38,094 nucleotides of DNA from Bacteroidales bacterium. GTDB lineage: Bacteria; Bacteroidota; Bacteroidia; Bacteroidales; Paludibacteraceae. Numbering within the stretch: the stretch's first letter is position 1; every line of letters begins with the position of its first letter. The notes under the pieces were generated by a model. The model ran no database searches, had not been told where the DNA came from, and was given only the letters and a program-made list of their open reading frames with translations. The DNA is taken from the NCBI GenBank assembly GCA_018066005.1, contig JAGHSG010000080.1, forward strand, positions 1-38,094. Reading direction: 5' to 3'. The translations under genes and the position numbers were made by a program. Positions 28,861 through 36,571 of the stretch are shown here, piece by piece.

Positions 28861-29829
28861 TTATTTCATCATAGTACCCAGAACGGAGTATTTAACGCCA
28901 CTCTTCATGATATACATAGCACCCTTGTCCATAACCTTGATTGCTTTAGCTTTGGCAGCCACTACATCATTCAGACCGGTAGCACTCTTGGTGTAGAACT
29001 TCGTGCTAATCAACTCAGATTCGCCATCGTAGGTATTCAAGATTACACCGGCAGCTTGGCTGTCTTCGCCAATTACCCATGTGTTACCGCCTTTCTTGGC
29101 GTAGTTGATAAGTTCTTTAACAAGGTATTTGTAATCGGAAGCACCGGTACCGTCTAACAAGTTACCAATTTCCTCTTGCGGATTGTACCAATCGTCCATG
29201 GCAACCAATTTAGCGATACCATAACCTAATTTCTTTTCAGCGCTTAAAACATTGATGCGGAATACGACAACGTCATTCTCGTTCAGAGCTTCGAGTTGGC
29301 TTTGGAAAATCTTAATTCCGTAGTCACCATTCTCAACACCGCCAACAATGGGTTGTACCTCAGTAGCGCCCGTGATATCATACGGATCAGCACCGCCTTC
29401 TACATAGCATTTTTTAACAGTGACGGTTCCCATCATTTCGGATTGGATGTACACTTTTTGAACGGCACTCTTCTTCTCCTTGTTCAGTTCAATACGGATT
29501 GTTCCGTTACCGGGTGTACCGATTTTTTGCTCATAGCCGGCACTTTGATCAGCAGTACCATACTCTACACTTACGGCAACTTTCCAATCAACGGGCTCAA
29601 TTTCAAGAACGACGGCATTGTAGTTGGTCCAAGGCTCTCCGCCAATCCACCAACCGGCGCCACCTTCCCACGCTGCGGGGAATGTAATGTTGTTACCACT
29701 GACTGTTACTCCTCCCCAATCGGTACCGCCGTTGGCTGAACCACATTTGCTCATGGGAAGATCCAAATTTTGAGCAAACATCATGGCACTCATCATAAGT
29801 GCGCAAACAAAAAAGAAACTTTTTTTCAT
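28861..29829 (-). CDS. Secreted protein with N-terminal CBM-like beta-sandwich, first gene of the PUL transcript
   Basis: Signal peptide; WEGGAGWWIGGEPWTNYNAVVLEI shared with the GH5 N-terminal domain; C-terminal GAMYIMKSGVKYSVLGTMMK motif. Confidence 0.7.
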   Translation of the reverse strand: MKKSFFFVCALMMSAMMFAQNLDLPMSKCGSANGGTDWGGVTVSGNNITFPAAWEGGAGWWIGGEPWTNYNAVVLEIEPVDWKVAVSVEYGTADQSAGYEQKIGTPGNGTIRIELNKEKKSAVQKVYIQSEMMGTVTVKKCYVEGGADPYDITGATEVQPIVGGVENGDYGIKIFQSQLEALNENDVVVFRINVLSAEKKLGYGIAKLVAMDDWYNPQEEIGNLLDGTGASDYKYLVKELINYAKKGGNTWVIGEDSQAAGVILNTYDGESELISTKFYTKSATGLNDVVAAKAKAIKVMDKGAMYIMKSGVKYSVLGTMMK

Positions 29830-29990
29830 TGTTTTAGTTGTTTAAATTGTTAATAATAGGGTTAATTATTATGGTTTTGAAACCTACTAATAGAAAACCA
29901 CTGCAAAGTTACTGCTTTGCAATGATTTATTCATGCACAAAAAAATCCAATGCTGATACTTTTTTGTCAAAAGTCGTTTTTTGTGATTTT

Positions 29991-30869
29991 TTAGAGGATG
30001 ATTTTGTTCTTTTGATAGGTGTTTTTGAAGGCAGTCGGTGTGATTTGCTTATATTTGAGGAATAAGCGATTGAAGTTGCTCAGGTTGTTAAATCCACATT
30101 GATAGGCGATCTCGGCAATGCTATGGGTTGTGTCTACTAACATGCGTGACGCATGGCCCAAACGAATGTTGGTTAAGTAATCACTGAGGGTTTTGCCGGT
30201 GCGTAATTTGAAGAACCTGGAAAAGCCAACAGGGGACATGCCTACCATATCCGCAATTTCTGCCAAACGGATTTCTTCGAAATAGTGCTGCTCAATATAT
30301 TCTTTTACTTTGCGCACTCTCCGCGAATCCGATATGGGTGTCTTTTGGGCAAAAGCTCCACTGGACAATACACGGGCATGAGTGTCTGAAGACAGTAGAT
30401 GAAGTAAGGAGATAAACTGCAGAAACTTCTCAAAGTGGTCTTCGTTGTTAGAAATATTGACCAGTAATCCGTATACGCGCAGAATTGTCTCTTCGGAAAA
30501 GGACAGGCCATTTTCTGCGCGTTGGAGCATGGTTGCGATGGAGGAAAATTGATTGCGCTCAAGCAGCCGTTTGGGCAAAATGTCAGATGAGAACTGAATG
30601 GTAATTTCGCGCACGTCTTTATTGGTGCATGTGCCTTGTTCCCATGCGTGTTCAAGCGGACTTGTAAGAAGTACTAATTCAAGATTGCCGATGTACTCAA
30701 TACTATCGCCGACAATGCGCCTGACACCCTGCCCATTGTGGATGAAGTTCAGTTCACAAACCTCATGTGTGTGAATGGGATAGGTGAATTCTTGTTTATG
30801 ACGATCTGCAATATATAAACAATCTTTTTCCGATAATGGACTAATCTCAGCAATTACATTTTGGGCCAT
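29991..30869 (-). CDS. AraC-family transcriptional regulator (cupin sensor + HTH)
   Basis: C-terminal EIRLAEIADMVGMSPVGFSRFFKLRTGKTLSDYLTNIRLGHASRMLVDTTHSIAEIAYQCGFNNLSNFNRLFLKYKQITPTAFK. Confidence 0.93.
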   Translation of the reverse strand: MAQNVIAEISPLSEKDCLYIADRHKQEFTYPIHTHEVCELNFIHNGQGVRRIVGDSIEYIGNLELVLLTSPLEHAWEQGTCTNKDVREITIQFSSDILPKRLLERNQFSSIATMLQRAENGLSFSEETILRVYGLLVNISNNEDHFEKFLQFISLLHLLSSDTHARVLSSGAFAQKTPISDSRRVRKVKEYIEQHYFEEIRLAEIADMVGMSPVGFSRFFKLRTGKTLSDYLTNIRLGHASRMLVDTTHSIAEIAYQCGFNNLSNFNRLFLKYKQITPTAFKNTYQKNKIIL

Positions 30870-30909
30870 AGTGAATGTTAAAATAATACTACAAAATAAA
30901 AATGTGTTG

Positions 30910-30941
30910 CAAAATTACATCTAAATTTTGAAATATGCAAA
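30910..30941 (-). promoter_or_regulatory. Bacteroidota-type promoter for the AraC gene
   Basis: On minus strand TTTG-N20-TAATTTTG. Confidence 0.6.
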
Positions 30942-30958
30942 TTTTTTTTGTAATTTTG
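30927..30958 (+). promoter_or_regulatory. Second, divergent Bacteroidota-type promoter
   Basis: TTTG (30927-30930)-N20-TAATTTTG (30951-30958). Confidence 0.5.
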
Positions 30959-31063
30959 CATAAAAATTAGACGTTTTTTGCTCAAAAAGCCTTCGTATAT
31001 CCTCTATGGGATATGTCGTCGGCCACAATAATGGGTGATGAACGAATGATTTTTGCAGAAAAA

Positions 31064-31095
31064 TTTGCATGTATGCAAAAAAAAGTGTACCTTTG
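31064..31095 (+). promoter_or_regulatory. Bacteroidota-type promoter for the lipid-kinase operon
   Basis: TTTG (31064-31067)-N20-TACCTTTG (31088-31095), 21 bp before the ATG. Confidence 0.65.
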
Positions 31096-31115
31096 CACGC
31101 TAAAACGTATGCACA

Positions 31116-31997
31116 ATGAAGAATATAGCATTTATCATCAATCCAATTTCCGGGGCAATCAATAAACGTAAGTTGCCCAAACAGATCGAAAAAGAGTTAG
31201 ATCATACCCATTGGCTGGAGAATATCGTTTTTACGGAATATGCCGGCCATGCTACCGAGTTGGCTCGTCAATATGCCAAAATGGGCTTTGATGCTGTGGT
31301 TGCTGTGGGCGGTGACGGTACGGTTAACGAAGTCGCACGCGGGTTACGCGACACGCAGACGGCATTGGGTATCATACCCACCGGCTCGGGCAATGGTTTC
31401 GCCCGTCATATAGGTATGTCCATGCGCGTGAACAAAGCCATAGAACAGATTAACCATAGCGAAGCGATTTATGTGGATTACGGAATGGTGAATGACTATC
31501 CTTTCTTCTGTACTTGCGGAATAGGCTTTGATGCACTCATTGCCGACCAGTTCGCCAATGCGGGGACTCGTGGTATGAAAACGTATTTGCAGAAAATACT
31601 CAAAGACCTGTTCTCCTATCAGCCGGAACATTATACCATTCACGGTGATGGAATAGACCTTACTCCGCAGGCCTTCCTGATAACGTTTGCTAACGCCAAT
31701 CAATGGGGGAATGACGCTTTTATCGCACCTAAAGCCAGTATTCAGGACGGCAGGATGGATATCGCCATTTTGAGCAAATTCCCGCTTATTGCCGCTCCTG
31801 CCATGGCATTCAATCTGTTTACCAAGAATATAGATAAAGATATGTTCATGCACACCATACAGGCAAGCGAAATAACGGTGGTGCGCGAGCAGGAAGGTCC
31901 TATGCATGTGGATGGCGAACCCCTCCAAATGCCCAAGGAACTGCATATACGCATCGTGGAAGACGGGCTGCGCGTATTGGCGGAAAAGCGGTTTTAA
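31116..31997 (+). CDS. Diacylglycerol kinase / YegS-BmrU family lipid kinase
   Basis: IAFIINPISG, VAVGGDGTVNEVARGL, LGIIPTGSGNGFARHIG. Confidence 0.93.
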   Translation: MKNIAFIINPISGAINKRKLPKQIEKELDHTHWLENIVFTEYAGHATELARQYAKMGFDAVVAVGGDGTVNEVARGLRDTQTALGIIPTGSGNGFARHIGMSMRVNKAIEQINHSEAIYVDYGMVNDYPFFCTCGIGFDALIADQFANAGTRGMKTYLQKILKDLFSYQPEHYTIHGDGIDLTPQAFLITFANANQWGNDAFIAPKASIQDGRMDIAILSKFPLIAAPAMAFNLFTKNIDKDMFMHTIQASEITVVREQEGPMHVDGEPLQMPKELHIRIVEDGLRVLAEKRF

Positions 31998-32005
31998 ATT
32001 GTAGG

Positions 32006-32046
32006 GTTCACCGATTCACCGATTCACCAGTTCACCGATTCACCAG
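32006..32046. repeat. 9-bp repeat (CCGATTCACC on plus) in the lipid kinase / dut spacer
   Basis: TTCACCGATTCACCGATTCACCAGTTCACCGATTCACCAG. Confidence 0.9.
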
Positions 32047-32051
32047 TAGAT

Positions 32052-32486
32052 ATGAAGATACAAATAATCAATAAGAGCAAGAACGCGTTACCCAAGTACG
32101 AGTCTGAACAGGCTGCCGGCATGGATATACGCTGCAATATAGATGCCCCCGTTACGTTGCAACCGTTGGAGCGTCATCTGTTCCCTACGGGGTTGTATAT
32201 GGAACTGCCGCAAGGTTACGAAGCACAGATACGTCCGCGTAGCGGCTTGGCTTTCAAACGCGGTTTGACCGTACTGAACAGCCCCGGTACTATTGATTCG
32301 GATTACAGGGGTGAGATAGGGGTGCTGCTTATTAACCTGAGTAATGAACCGCAGACCGTTGAACCGGGTGAACGCATCTGCCAGATGGTCATCGCGCGTC
32401 ATGAGCAGCCGGAGTTGGTACAGGTGGAAGAAATCAATGACACCGACCGCGGAGCAGGCGGGTTCGGACATAGCGGAACAAAGTAG
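32052..32486 (+). CDS. dut: dUTP diphosphatase
   Basis: [68 protein letters not shown]. Confidence 0.97.
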   Translation: MKIQIINKSKNALPKYESEQAAGMDIRCNIDAPVTLQPLERHLFPTGLYMELPQGYEAQIRPRSGLAFKRGLTVLNSPGTIDSDYRGEIGVLLINLSNEPQTVEPGERICQMVIARHEQPELVQVEEINDTDRGAGGFGHSGTK

Positions 32487-32488
32487 CG

Positions 32489-33472
32489 TTGAAAAGTAAG
32501 TTTTTAGTCATAGTGTTGGGCATGTGGGTATCGTGTAAGGCGATAGCCATGACGACCGTGGCACCGGATACGATGACGGTCGAGCAACAGCAGCAGTTCC
32601 TCTATTACTTTTACGAGGCGGAGCGGTTGTGGCAGAACGGACAGTATGCCGACGCTTTTGCTATGTTCGATTTCTGTCACGAACTCAATCCCGCAGACGC
32701 TATTACGAACCGCTATTTGGGACATGTGTATAACGGCTGTAACCTAACCAATCAGGCATTAACGTATTACCGTCATGCTTGGGAGCAGGACCCGCATGAG
32801 TGTTGGAACGAATACGCCGTCACGCTTTACAACACCGGCGAAACAGCCCATAGACAGGAAGCCATTCGGGTGATGGAGCAGACCGCGTTGACATTGCATC
32901 AGGATCCGGACTTATGGGACCGGTTGCGGGATGCTTATACGGGGGTTAAGGAATACAAGAAAGCCATCGCAGCGCAGGACTCGTTGGATAAAATAGAAGG
33001 GTATGGCCCGTATAGTGCCATCAACCGTTATCGTATCTATATGCTGATGCAGGCACCTAAAAAAGCCATCGCAGCGATTGAAGATTACCTGAAAGAAGCG
33101 CCGACGGACATCCAATTCCAGATGTATCGTATGCAGTTATACGAAGTAACCAATCAGCCTGTCAAGAAAAGGATAGCCGTCTATCAGGATATATTGGCAT
33201 TAGACCCGTACAATGCGTTGGCGCTGAATAATTACGCGTATATGTTGGCAACGCACAAAGGCGATTTGCACCTTGCGGAGCAGATGAGTACAAAAGCCAT
33301 TCGGGTGGAGAGTCAGAACCCGACCTATTTGGACACTTACGCGTGGATTATGCATCTTTCCGGACAGAACGAATTGGCTAAACTGTATATACGGCAAGCA
33401 ATCAACTTATTGGGAAATAACCCTATTCCTCAAGAAGTACAACAACACTATAACGCTATATTTGCTCAATGA
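32489..33472 (+). CDS. TPR-repeat protein
   Basis: Tetratricopeptide-like helical repeats (AFAMFDFCHELNPADAITNRYLGHVYNGC; YQDILALDPYNALALNNYAYMLA); TTG start. Confidence 0.85.
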   Translation: MKSKFLVIVLGMWVSCKAIAMTTVAPDTMTVEQQQQFLYYFYEAERLWQNGQYADAFAMFDFCHELNPADAITNRYLGHVYNGCNLTNQALTYYRHAWEQDPHECWNEYAVTLYNTGETAHRQEAIRVMEQTALTLHQDPDLWDRLRDAYTGVKEYKKAIAAQDSLDKIEGYGPYSAINRYRIYMLMQAPKKAIAAIEDYLKEAPTDIQFQMYRMQLYEVTNQPVKKRIAVYQDILALDPYNALALNNYAYMLATHKGDLHLAEQMSTKAIRVESQNPTYLDTYAWIMHLSGQNELAKLYIRQAINLLGNNPIPQEVQQHYNAIFAQ

Positions 33473-34626
33473 AACGTTTTTTAATAGGTATATGTATCCT
33501 GCTTCCTTTGCTCATGTCGGCGCAGTCGGTTAAAGAACTGCAAGCCGAACAGCAGAAACTGCAACAGCAGATGAAAGAGACAGACCAGATGCTTTCTCAA
33601 ACCAAGAAGAACGAGAAAGCTACACAAAATAAACTTAATCTGCTCAATCAGGATATCAAGACCCGTAAGAAACTTATCTCGTCCATCAATACCGAGATGG
33701 ATGTGCTTAATCGTGATATATCCGCGTTGACCGACCGTCGCCGGAGTTTGCAGACCGAATTGGAGCAGCATAAAGCCGAGTACGCCCGTATGGTACGCGA
33801 GTCCCATTATGCCGAGATGCAGTCTTCACCCCTGCTATTCCTGTTCTCTTCCAAGAGCTTTCAGCAACTCGTTCGGCGTATCCGCTATATGTATGAGTTT
33901 CGCCAGTATCGCAAAGCCGAAGTGAGTCGTATCACGGGGATTCAGATGGATATAGATATCCAAAACAACCTGTTGTCCGACCGCAAGGCCGACCGTAATG
34001 CTGCCCTGCAACAGCAACAAAAAGAGAAAGCCAAACTGGATGCTAATCAGAAGAAGCAGAAAAATATGCTTAATGATTTGAAGAAGAAGGAAAAGAATCT
34101 GGCAAGCCAACTCAAAAAACAGCAGCAGCGTGCGGATGAATTGACGCGTAAAATAGAGAATATGATTCGTCAGCAGACTAAATCGTCACTCACGAAAGAA
34201 CAACAACTGATTGCAGGGGGCTTTGAAGACAACAAAGGACGGTTGCCTTGGCCGGTGGAGAAAGGCTTTATTTCGGGGTATTTCGGTACACACCAGCATC
34301 CGGTTTATGAACACGTTACGGTTAATAACAAGGGCATCTATATCCAAACGGTAGCCAATGCCACGGCGCGTGCCGTGTATGAAGGTGAAGTGAGTGGCGT
34401 GCTCGTTCTCGGCAATACATACGCCGTCATCGTGCAACACGGTAATTACCGCACCGTTTATAGCAATCTGAAAGATATATCCGTCAAGCAGGGGGATAAA
34501 ATATCCACCAAACAGACACTCGGTCATATCTATACGGATGCAGCGGATGATAACAAAACGGAACTGTTCTTCCAGATATATAAGGATAGAGAATTGCAGA
34601 ACCCGTCTAATTGGATAACGCATTAA
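33469..34626 (+). CDS. EnvC-like murein hydrolase activator (coiled-coil + M23 domain)
   Basis: Long coiled coil; C-terminal GYFGTHQHPVYEHVTVNNKGIYIQT...YRTVYSNLKDISVKQGDKISTKQTLGHI. Confidence 0.92.
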   Translation: MKRFLIGICILLPLLMSAQSVKELQAEQQKLQQQMKETDQMLSQTKKNEKATQNKLNLLNQDIKTRKKLISSINTEMDVLNRDISALTDRRRSLQTELEQHKAEYARMVRESHYAEMQSSPLLFLFSSKSFQQLVRRIRYMYEFRQYRKAEVSRITGIQMDIDIQNNLLSDRKADRNAALQQQQKEKAKLDANQKKQKNMLNDLKKKEKNLASQLKKQQQRADELTRKIENMIRQQTKSSLTKEQQLIAGGFEDNKGRLPWPVEKGFISGYFGTHQHPVYEHVTVNNKGIYIQTVANATARAVYEGEVSGVLVLGNTYAVIVQHGNYRTVYSNLKDISVKQGDKISTKQTLGHIYTDAADDNKTELFFQIYKDRELQNPSNWITH

Positions 34627-34631
34627 TAAGT

Positions 34632-35099
34632 ATGAAAAAACAGGTATTGATATTGGCACTCGTGCTATTGGTTTTGCCTTCGTGTAAGAAGGAGAGTTGG
34701 CTGGATTGGAAAACGGAGAATCAACTGTGGTTGGTGGATAATGCCAAGCAGGAAGGTGTTATCGTCACCCCCTCCGGATTGCAGTATAAAGTGCTGCGCG
34801 AAGGTATTCCTTCCCAACCCAAACCCGATGCGCTCAAATCGGTGGTTGTTACCTACAAGGGCTCGCTTATCACGGGCAATGTGTTTGATAAGGGTGAAGA
34901 TAAAAGTATGGCAGTCAGCTCGCTTATCCAAGGGTTTGCAGAAGGGTTATGCAAAATGTCTCCGCCTGCTCATTATATTCTGTATATACCTTCCAACCTC
35001 GCTTATGATAAGGACGGAGCGGGAACAGAAGGCATTAAAGGTTTTATCCCGCCTTATTCGACACTTATCTTTGATGTTGAACTCAAACAAGTTTATTGA
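34632..35099 (+). CDS. FKBP-type peptidyl-prolyl cis-trans isomerase lipoprotein
   Basis: Lipobox LVLPSC; TPSGLQYKVLREG; VVVTYKGSLITGNVFD; IPSNLAYDKDGAG; LIFDVELKQV. Confidence 0.9.
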   Translation: MKKQVLILALVLLVLPSCKKESWLDWKTENQLWLVDNAKQEGVIVTPSGLQYKVLREGIPSQPKPDALKSVVVTYKGSLITGNVFDKGEDKSMAVSSLIQGFAEGLCKMSPPAHYILYIPSNLAYDKDGAGTEGIKGFIPPYSTLIFDVELKQVY

Positions 35100-35557
35100 T
35101 GCGGTTTGTTGGTAAATATGGCTTTTGGCTGCTAATCGGTATGCTGTCGCTTGTGTCCTGTCGGCAAGATTATCAAAGCAACGTACCCGATTATCCCGTT
35201 AATTTGGATATAGATATTGAACGCGAATACCCCCATTTCGTGCCCTCTGCTCCGTGTCAGTCGTTGGTTTTCACTCATAAACGCTACGAAAAGGACTATA
35301 TAGGTTATGCCGGTGTCGTCGTGTGGATCAATATCAACGGCGAGTACCGTGCAGCCGATTTATGCTGCCCCAAGTGCTTAAACCGCACCAAACCTATTCA
35401 GATGCAGGGCAAAGATGATATGTTTCCGGAGTGCCCAATATGTGGGGAAGTGTTTGATTTGACGTTGGAAGGTTTCCCAACCAAGGGCATAGCCGACCAA
35501 CCGCTTAAACATTATGATGTCTCGTACTCCAGCAGGGTGCTGCATATTCGTCATTAA
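35096..35557 (+). CDS. Cys-rich lipoprotein (Rieske-like or zinc-ribbon-like)
   Basis: Lipobox LSLVSC; CCPKC...CPIC motifs; VFDLTLEGFPTKGIADQPLKHYDV. Confidence 0.65.
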   Translation: MMRFVGKYGFWLLIGMLSLVSCRQDYQSNVPDYPVNLDIDIEREYPHFVPSAPCQSLVFTHKRYEKDYIGYAGVVVWININGEYRAADLCCPKCLNRTKPIQMQGKDDMFPECPICGEVFDLTLEGFPTKGIADQPLKHYDVSYSSRVLHIRH

Positions 35558-36039
35558 TGATTACATCCAAGGATATATTACTTATCGGCACCATTGCTCG
35601 CACGCATGGCAAGCAGGGGGAGTTGCAGGTTCGTACCGTCAATGAGTATTGGGACGATAGCGATGCCGACTTTCTTATCTTGATGTTGGACGCTATTCCG
35701 GTGCCGTTTCGCGTTCTCGAGTGGCGCGTCAAAGGGGCGGATTTGTTGTTTACCCTGCAAGATATAGCCACCGAGCAGGACGCGCTGCGGCTCGTGGGTA
35801 GCGAAGTGTATATGTTGCGTCGGGATATTGCCACAACGGACGACAACACCATTCTTTGTTGGCAAGACATAATCGGATACTCCGTGCAGGGGTGCGCCAT
35901 CGTCGCCATCGACGATACAACTTCTAATGTCCTCGCTACGCTCTCCGACGGCCGCCTGATTCCCTTGCACGAAGACCTGATAACCGCCATCAATCACGAT
36001 ACAAAAACAATTACTATGAATTTGCCGGAAGGATTATGA
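35557..36039 (+). CDS. rimM: 16S rRNA processing protein RimM
   Basis: IGTIARTHGKQGELQVRTV; ALRLVGSEVYMLR; IIGYSVQ; HEDLITAINHDTKTITMNLPEGL; overlaps the next gene by ATGA. Confidence 0.92.
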   Translation: MITSKDILLIGTIARTHGKQGELQVRTVNEYWDDSDADFLILMLDAIPVPFRVLEWRVKGADLLFTLQDIATEQDALRLVGSEVYMLRRDIATTDDNTILCWQDIIGYSVQGCAIVAIDDTTSNVLATLSDGRLIPLHEDLITAINHDTKTITMNLPEGL

Positions 36040-36566
36040 ATAATACCAAACTGACCATACCCGAGATGCACAGGCTCACTGTAGATGAGTTTCATGCAGC
36101 CGATAAAGTGCCGCTTATCGTGGTATTAGATAACGTGCGCAGTCAGCATAACGTAGGGGCTGTCTTTCGTACTGCCGATGCGTTCCGCCTGCAGGCGGTC
36201 TATTTATGCGGTATATGCTGCTGTCCGCCTAATGCGGAGATTCATAAGACGGCGCTCGGAGCGGAAGAGACGGTGCCGTTTCGCTATTTTGCCGACACGT
36301 TGGAAGCCGTCAAGGCGCTTAAAGAAGCCGGTTATCGGGTGTTGGCGATTGAGCAGGCGCATAACTCCATCGACTTGGACACCTTTCAAACAACCGTTCC
36401 TACGGCAGTTATTTTGGGGCATGAAGTCTTTGGCGTGCAGCAGGCTGTCATAGACGCTTGCGACGGCTGTATCGAGATTGCCCAATACGGTACCAAACAT
36501 TCCCTGAACGTCTCCGTAACGGCAGGAATCGTGTTATATAAACTTTCCCAACAACTGCGGTCGTAA
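36036..36566 (+). CDS. SpoU/TrmH-family RNA 2'-O-methyltransferase
   Basis: VVLDNVRSQHNVGAVFRTADAF; KTALGAEETVP; VILGHEVFGV; HSLNVSVTAGIVLY. Confidence 0.95.
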   Translation: MNNTKLTIPEMHRLTVDEFHAADKVPLIVVLDNVRSQHNVGAVFRTADAFRLQAVYLCGICCCPPNAEIHKTALGAEETVPFRYFADTLEAVKALKEAGYRVLAIEQAHNSIDLDTFQTTVPTAVILGHEVFGVQQAVIDACDGCIEIAQYGTKHSLNVSVTAGIVLYKLSQQLRS

Positions 36567-36571
36567 GCGAG

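Noticed and set aside
31344-31946. 200-aa antisense ORF opposite the lipid kinase
   Set aside because: Mirror ORF of a well-conserved gene, no recognisable domain.
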